Positions 7,273 through 9,954 of a stretch of DNA of 9,954 bases are shown here, one piece after another. Below the pieces are notes generated by a model. It had not been told where the DNA came from, did no database searches, and saw only the letters and a list, made by a program, of their open reading frames with translations. Positions within the stretch are counted from its first letter, which is position 1. Every line of letters starts with the position of its first letter. This stretch comes from Parachlamydiaceae bacterium (GTDB taxonomy: Bacteria > Chlamydiota > Chlamydiia > Chlamydiales > Parachlamydiaceae), in assembly GCA_013815395.1 (NCBI GenBank), contig JACDGH010000075.1:1-9954 (forward strand), written 5' to 3'. The translations under genes were made by a program, and so were the position numbers.

Positions 7273-7695
7273 GGTTCTTGGGAGAATTGTGGGCGGGTTT
7301 AATTAGGGTTTTATACTTTTTAGAGGTAAAAGGGAAACGCAGAGGCGGAGAGAAACGCAGAGTCGCTGAGAGCTAAATGATTTAATAGAATAAATCGTAG
7401 TTTAAATAAAGATAGGCAAAATTATGAACCTGTTTAAATTAAGATTTACAAGTTCGACCTAGAATTTTTAAACTCTCTAACCTGTAAATTATATAAAATC
7501 AATTTTAGTTCTCTGTGCCTACGCGTTTCCCCATAGCCTTTAAAATGCATAAAAGCGGGACGAAATGGGCTGGCCGTCTGCGTCTAAGGCCATTAGGAAA
7601 TGTCAATCGTTTTATCCAATCCGTTATACCATCCATTCCATCAATTAAGTCCTTCACTGTTATCACACCTCGACCCCCAATTCTTCCTAAGAACC
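7273..7695. repeat. Outer inverted repeat pair flanking a 0.42-kb segment
   Basis: The left arm 7273-7293 (beginning GGTTCTTGGGAGAATTG) matches the reverse complement of 7674-7695 (beginning GGTTCTTAGGAAGAATTG) with about 19 of 22 positions identical, counting one gap. The arms enclose the second inverted repeat pair and noncoding sequence. This arrangement resembles the ends of a decayed non-autonomous element; no transposase or target duplication is visible. Confidence 0.55.
7332..7531. repeat. Inner inverted repeat pair with GAAACGCAGAG direct repeats
   Basis: The left arm 7332-7354 and the reverse complement of 7509-7531 agree at 19 of 23 positions, both starting GGGAAACGC. The left side also contains GAAACGCAGAG twice (7334-7344 and 7352-7362, period 18). 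GC-rich AACGCAGAG-type units of this kind are, as I recall, widespread intergenic repeats in many unrelated bacterial genomes. Here they stand out against AT-rich flanks. Confidence 0.6.
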
Positions 7696-7760
7696 TTTTT
7701 TTCTCCATAAATTTATTAGGAAGATAACCTTATTTTCCTAAGAACCTGATTTTTTTTTAA
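7684..7760 (+). repeat. Direct/inverted copies of a 7-13-bp motif with a terminator-like T-run
   Basis: TTCCTAAGAACCT occurs at 7684-7696 and again at 7735-7747. The complementary TTAGGAA lies between them at 7716-7722 and can pair with either flanking TTCCTAA, giving two mutually exclusive hairpins. A run of T follows the second copy after a short spacer (about 7750-7758). It lies upstream of the proposed promoter at 7843, so it may be an old terminator or simply part of the repeat cluster. Confidence 0.4.
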
Positions 7761-7842
7761 TATGACTTTTTTATTTTTTTTCTATTAAAACATTTCTCTA
7801 TTGAAAAACAATTTATAATAATAACAAATATATAATAATAAA

Positions 7843-7871
7843 TTGACAATTTAAAAAAAATAGTTTAATAT
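7843..7871 (+). promoter_or_regulatory. Sigma70-type promoter for the glycosyltransferase gene
   Basis: A perfect TTGACA at 7843-7848 is followed after 17 bp by TAATAT at 7866-7871. Transcription would start near 7878, giving a short leader. AAGG at 7890-7893 lies seven bases before ATG at 7901 and is a good ribosome binding site. Confidence 0.65.
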
Positions 7872-7900
7872 TAAAGTAATTATTATTTTAAGGTTCTTTA

Positions 7901-9937
7901 ATGAATATAAACCAGCCATCGAATCGTATAGAAAACAGCGACCATTTTTCAGCTACCTTTACTTATTCATTGAATGTTATTACGGTACCCTATTGCTTAA
8001 TAAACAATATGATGCAATCCTTAATTAATTCTACAAACAATATAGTCAATAGTTCAATATCACTTGGCCAAAGAACAGTTCAAATAGTTCGAAATCCTTT
8101 TTTATTATCGCAAATAGGAAATTTAAAGCAAATTTCTTTTACAGATATTCACAGCGGAATGAGGTTACTTCAAACCTATTTGCAGTTTCGCTTTAGTAAA
8201 AAGCAGCATTTGGCTGGTCAAGAGATCAAAAAAAAACTTGTAGATCATATTCTAGAAAAATGCTCGATGGAGTGGGGAATTGAATGGCTAAAAAAAATTA
8301 CGACAGCGGATTGGAACGGGATAAGTGATGGAGGGGAAGAATATGTAAAAATGGCAGATGACCCCTATTTTCAAGAAGTATTAGCGTTGGCGGCAAATCC
8401 AAAATGGGGAATGTTAGTTAAGCATGCTGAATTAGGATTTCACCTAGTTGCACCCTTAGAATGGCAAACTTGCATGCACACTATTTCTGATTTTATCAAT
8501 AAAGCCGTGAGAAGTCGTATTGATGACATAAGCGTCACACATCTGATTAATACCTTTATTAGTGTTTTATTAAATTATCGACCCTCGGATAATTTAGAAT
8601 TTCTTTTATTAGAATTTCCACAACTTGAAAAAATTTTAAAATTAATGTTAGAAAAACCGGAAAAATTTACTCTGCTCATTCCGCTATTGTTAGGTTCTAA
8701 GCAAATTTCATCCTCGGTAAGTGCTTTGCAATTGAATTCATTTTCTCAATATATTCAAGAAAACAGCCTGAAGGTTGATTCTAAAGAAAAACTTCAGCAA
8801 ACTTATTTAGCGTGGCTGAAGCAAAAGTCTGAAATAATGAAACCTGTTCATCAAACTGAGAAAGTTTTATCCTCTATAAAACTTGATCGTTTTGAAAGTG
8901 GAAGGAAAAAACTTGAATCTGTTCAGGAGGAATTGTTAAACAAAAACAAAATGCTCCAAATAGGCATTGTGCTGGAATATGATCAAGATCAGACTACACT
9001 CATTTGGTTAAAAAGAGTTTTAACCGAGAAGTTGGAAGCTCTTGAAAATAAGTATGGGAGTTTAACTCAACTCGAGTGGAAGATTTTTCTCGTTGATGCA
9101 AGGACAAATGGAAATCAGGAATTAATCGATGAAATCAATCACTTTTTGTCTGAATGCTCTTCACAATACAAGAGAATTACATTTCAGCATCTTACTGGAC
9201 AAAAAGTTGGGGGGAAGGCAGAGGCTGTTAAATTAGGTTTAACCAAAATGTGTTCAGATAGGGATATTGTTGGATTTGTCGACCTTTCTGATAAAATTAA
9301 CATCCAAGAAATAGGTCACTTAGTCGCCTCCATCTACAATGATCGCAAAGCGGGAAATGAGGGAGTGGCAATTGGGTCAAGAAGGATGGCATCAAGTCAA
9401 GTGGAGAATAAAGCCTTTACCTTTTTGTTAAGAAGTACCGGCTTAAATTGGATTGTTAAAGCTATGTTTCCTTTGCTTAGTCAAATCACAGATACCCAAA
9501 CGGGGTTTAAATTTTTTTCGAAAAAAGCTTGGTTGAATATTCAAAAATCTGGCTTATCCTGCAAATCTTTAGCCTTTGATATAGAGATTCTTCAGCAAGC
9601 GGCTCGCTTAGGTCTTGATATCAAGCAATTTCCTGTAGATTTTCACGATAATACTCAAGATAGAGAAGGGGAAATTGAAGGTGATAAGATTACAGAAATG
9701 GTAAAAGAGTTACTGATAATTAGATCTAACCTTTCTGACAACTCCTTAAATCAATTTGAGAGGGGTGAGGGACGCTTATTGGCCGGAGGGGCTGAACATA
9801 TGGTTTTCAGACTGGAAGATGGCTCCTTAGTCAAAATTCCCCATGAACAGTTTGATCCACACTTCTTTGGTTTATTAAAACATGTTGTCTTTAAGAATAA
9901 GGATAAAATGAAGTGGGAGGATCAAGACAAAAATTGA
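7901..9937 (+). CDS. Large protein with GT2-type glycosyltransferase domain and partial kinase-like C-terminus
   Basis: A 678-residue protein. Residues 1-340 are mostly helical, without a signal peptide or clear membrane helix, and I do not recognise them. Residues about 354-610 look like a GT-A fold of family GT2, closest to polyprenyl/dolichyl-phosphate sugar transferases: IGIVLEYDQD (354-363), FLVDARTNGNQE in place of the usual VDDGSTDGT, GGKAEAVKLGL, VGFVDLSDK with Asp461 and Asp464 at the DxD position, VAIGSRRM, DTQTGFKFF (531-539) and FDIEIL. The DxD site reads DLSD rather than DAD, so metal binding may be altered. Residues about 623-650 (LLAGGAEHMVFRLEDGSLVKIP) resemble a kinase glycine-rich loop and the ATP-binding Lys (Lys645), but TGA at 9935-9937 ends the protein about 30 residues later, with no catalytic loop. 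Either the kinase domain is truncated, or it continues in another frame past the window. The sugar donor and acceptor are unknown. It is transcribed from its own promoter. Confidence 0.75.
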   Translation: MNINQPSNRIENSDHFSATFTYSLNVITVPYCLINNMMQSLINSTNNIVNSSISLGQRTVQIVRNPFLLSQIGNLKQISFTDIHSGMRLLQTYLQFRFSKKQHLAGQEIKKKLVDHILEKCSMEWGIEWLKKITTADWNGISDGGEEYVKMADDPYFQEVLALAANPKWGMLVKHAELGFHLVAPLEWQTCMHTISDFINKAVRSRIDDISVTHLINTFISVLLNYRPSDNLEFLLLEFPQLEKILKLMLEKPEKFTLLIPLLLGSKQISSSVSALQLNSFSQYIQENSLKVDSKEKLQQTYLAWLKQKSEIMKPVHQTEKVLSSIKLDRFESGRKKLESVQEELLNKNKMLQIGIVLEYDQDQTTLIWLKRVLTEKLEALENKYGSLTQLEWKIFLVDARTNGNQELIDEINHFLSECSSQYKRITFQHLTGQKVGGKAEAVKLGLTKMCSDRDIVGFVDLSDKINIQEIGHLVASIYNDRKAGNEGVAIGSRRMASSQVENKAFTFLLRSTGLNWIVKAMFPLLSQITDTQTGFKFFSKKAWLNIQKSGLSCKSLAFDIEILQQAARLGLDIKQFPVDFHDNTQDREGEIEGDKITEMVKELLIIRSNLSDNSLNQFERGEGRLLAGGAEHMVFRLEDGSLVKIPHEQFDPHFFGLLKHVVFKNKDKMKWEDQDKN

Positions 9938-9954
9938 TCTCATCGGATTTCATA

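Larger units (their letters stand above)
6965..7900. other. Gene-poor 0.9-kb region of repeats and degenerate sequence
   Basis: No reading frame on either strand looks like a real gene; the longer open stretches (about 60-70 codons) lack supporting start signals or family features. The left part (6970-7160) has short coding-like patches, including a 24-codon highly charged - strand stretch at 7085-7156 closed by stops. The middle (7273-7695) holds nested inverted repeats, and 7684-7760 holds direct and inverted copies of one short motif before a T-run. From about 7755 the DNA becomes extremely AT-rich up to the promoter of the next gene. The mixed composition, with GC-rich islands near 7108-7125 and 7548-7600, suggests a graveyard of old mobile or repeat elements. 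Confidence 0.65.

Noticed and set aside
7332..7362. Possible CRISPR-like array from GAAACGCAGAG repeats
   Set aside because: Only two 11-base copies with a 7-base gap, no spacers of CRISPR length and no cas genes.
7505..7727. Overlapping + and - strand reading frames of about 70 codons
   Set aside because: They lie inside the inverted-repeat block, mirror each other on opposite strands, and show low-complexity repeat-like translation (for example IDGMDGITDW) rather than a protein family.
6965..7900. A tRNA or other standard RNA gene in the long noncoding stretch
   Set aside because: I found no cloverleaf signature (no GTTCRA-type T-loop with matching arms) or other recognisable RNA motif on either strand.

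Overview
The window looks like chromosomal DNA of a low-GC, host-associated Gram-negative bacterium. The best guess is a Parachlamydia-like chlamydia or another amoeba-associated intracellular bacterium. This rests on the AT-rich sequence, long gene-poor intergenic stretches, and several large lineage-specific proteins with hydrophobic hairpins or eukaryote/virus-like domains. No taxonomic marker gene is present, so the assignment is inference and could be wrong.

Layout: (1) 3-1004 (+) is the 3' end of a large beta-rich protein whose start lies before the window. Its middle resembles a domain I recall from giant-virus and viral structural proteins. (2) 1011-1055 is a strong hairpin terminator between convergent genes. 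(3) 1054-2283 (-) is a protein with an N-terminal hydrophobic segment and a C-terminal caspase/CHAT-like (clan CD) His/Cys peptidase signature. (4) 2284-2596 is a very AT-rich divergent promoter region with a clear sigma70-type promoter for the + gene. (5) 2597-4654 (+) is a 685-residue protein with an unknown N-terminal half, a membrane segment, and one ClpB D1-type AAA module; the protein ends where the second ClpB AAA domain would begin. (6) 4655-4873 is a convergent intergenic region holding a long nested palindrome. (7) 4874-6070 (-) is an isopenicillin-N-synthase-like Fe(II)/2-oxoglutarate oxygenase. (8) 6368-6964 (+) is a RutE-family nitroreductase. (9) 6965-7900 is about 0.9 kb without a convincing gene; it carries nested inverted repeats and degenerate sequence. 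(10) 7901-9937 (+) is a large protein with an unknown helical N-terminus, a divergent GT2 glycosyltransferase domain and what looks like only the start of a protein-kinase-like N-lobe.

The genes do not form an operon: orientations alternate and each gene appears to have its own control region. The oxygenase and nitroreductase are ordinary metabolic-type enzymes. The four other proteins look like accessory or host-interaction functions. The clearest points for follow-up are the membrane-linked half-ClpB without the usual pore-loop tyrosine, the divergently paired caspase-like protein, and the glycosyltransferase that ends inside a kinase-like fold.
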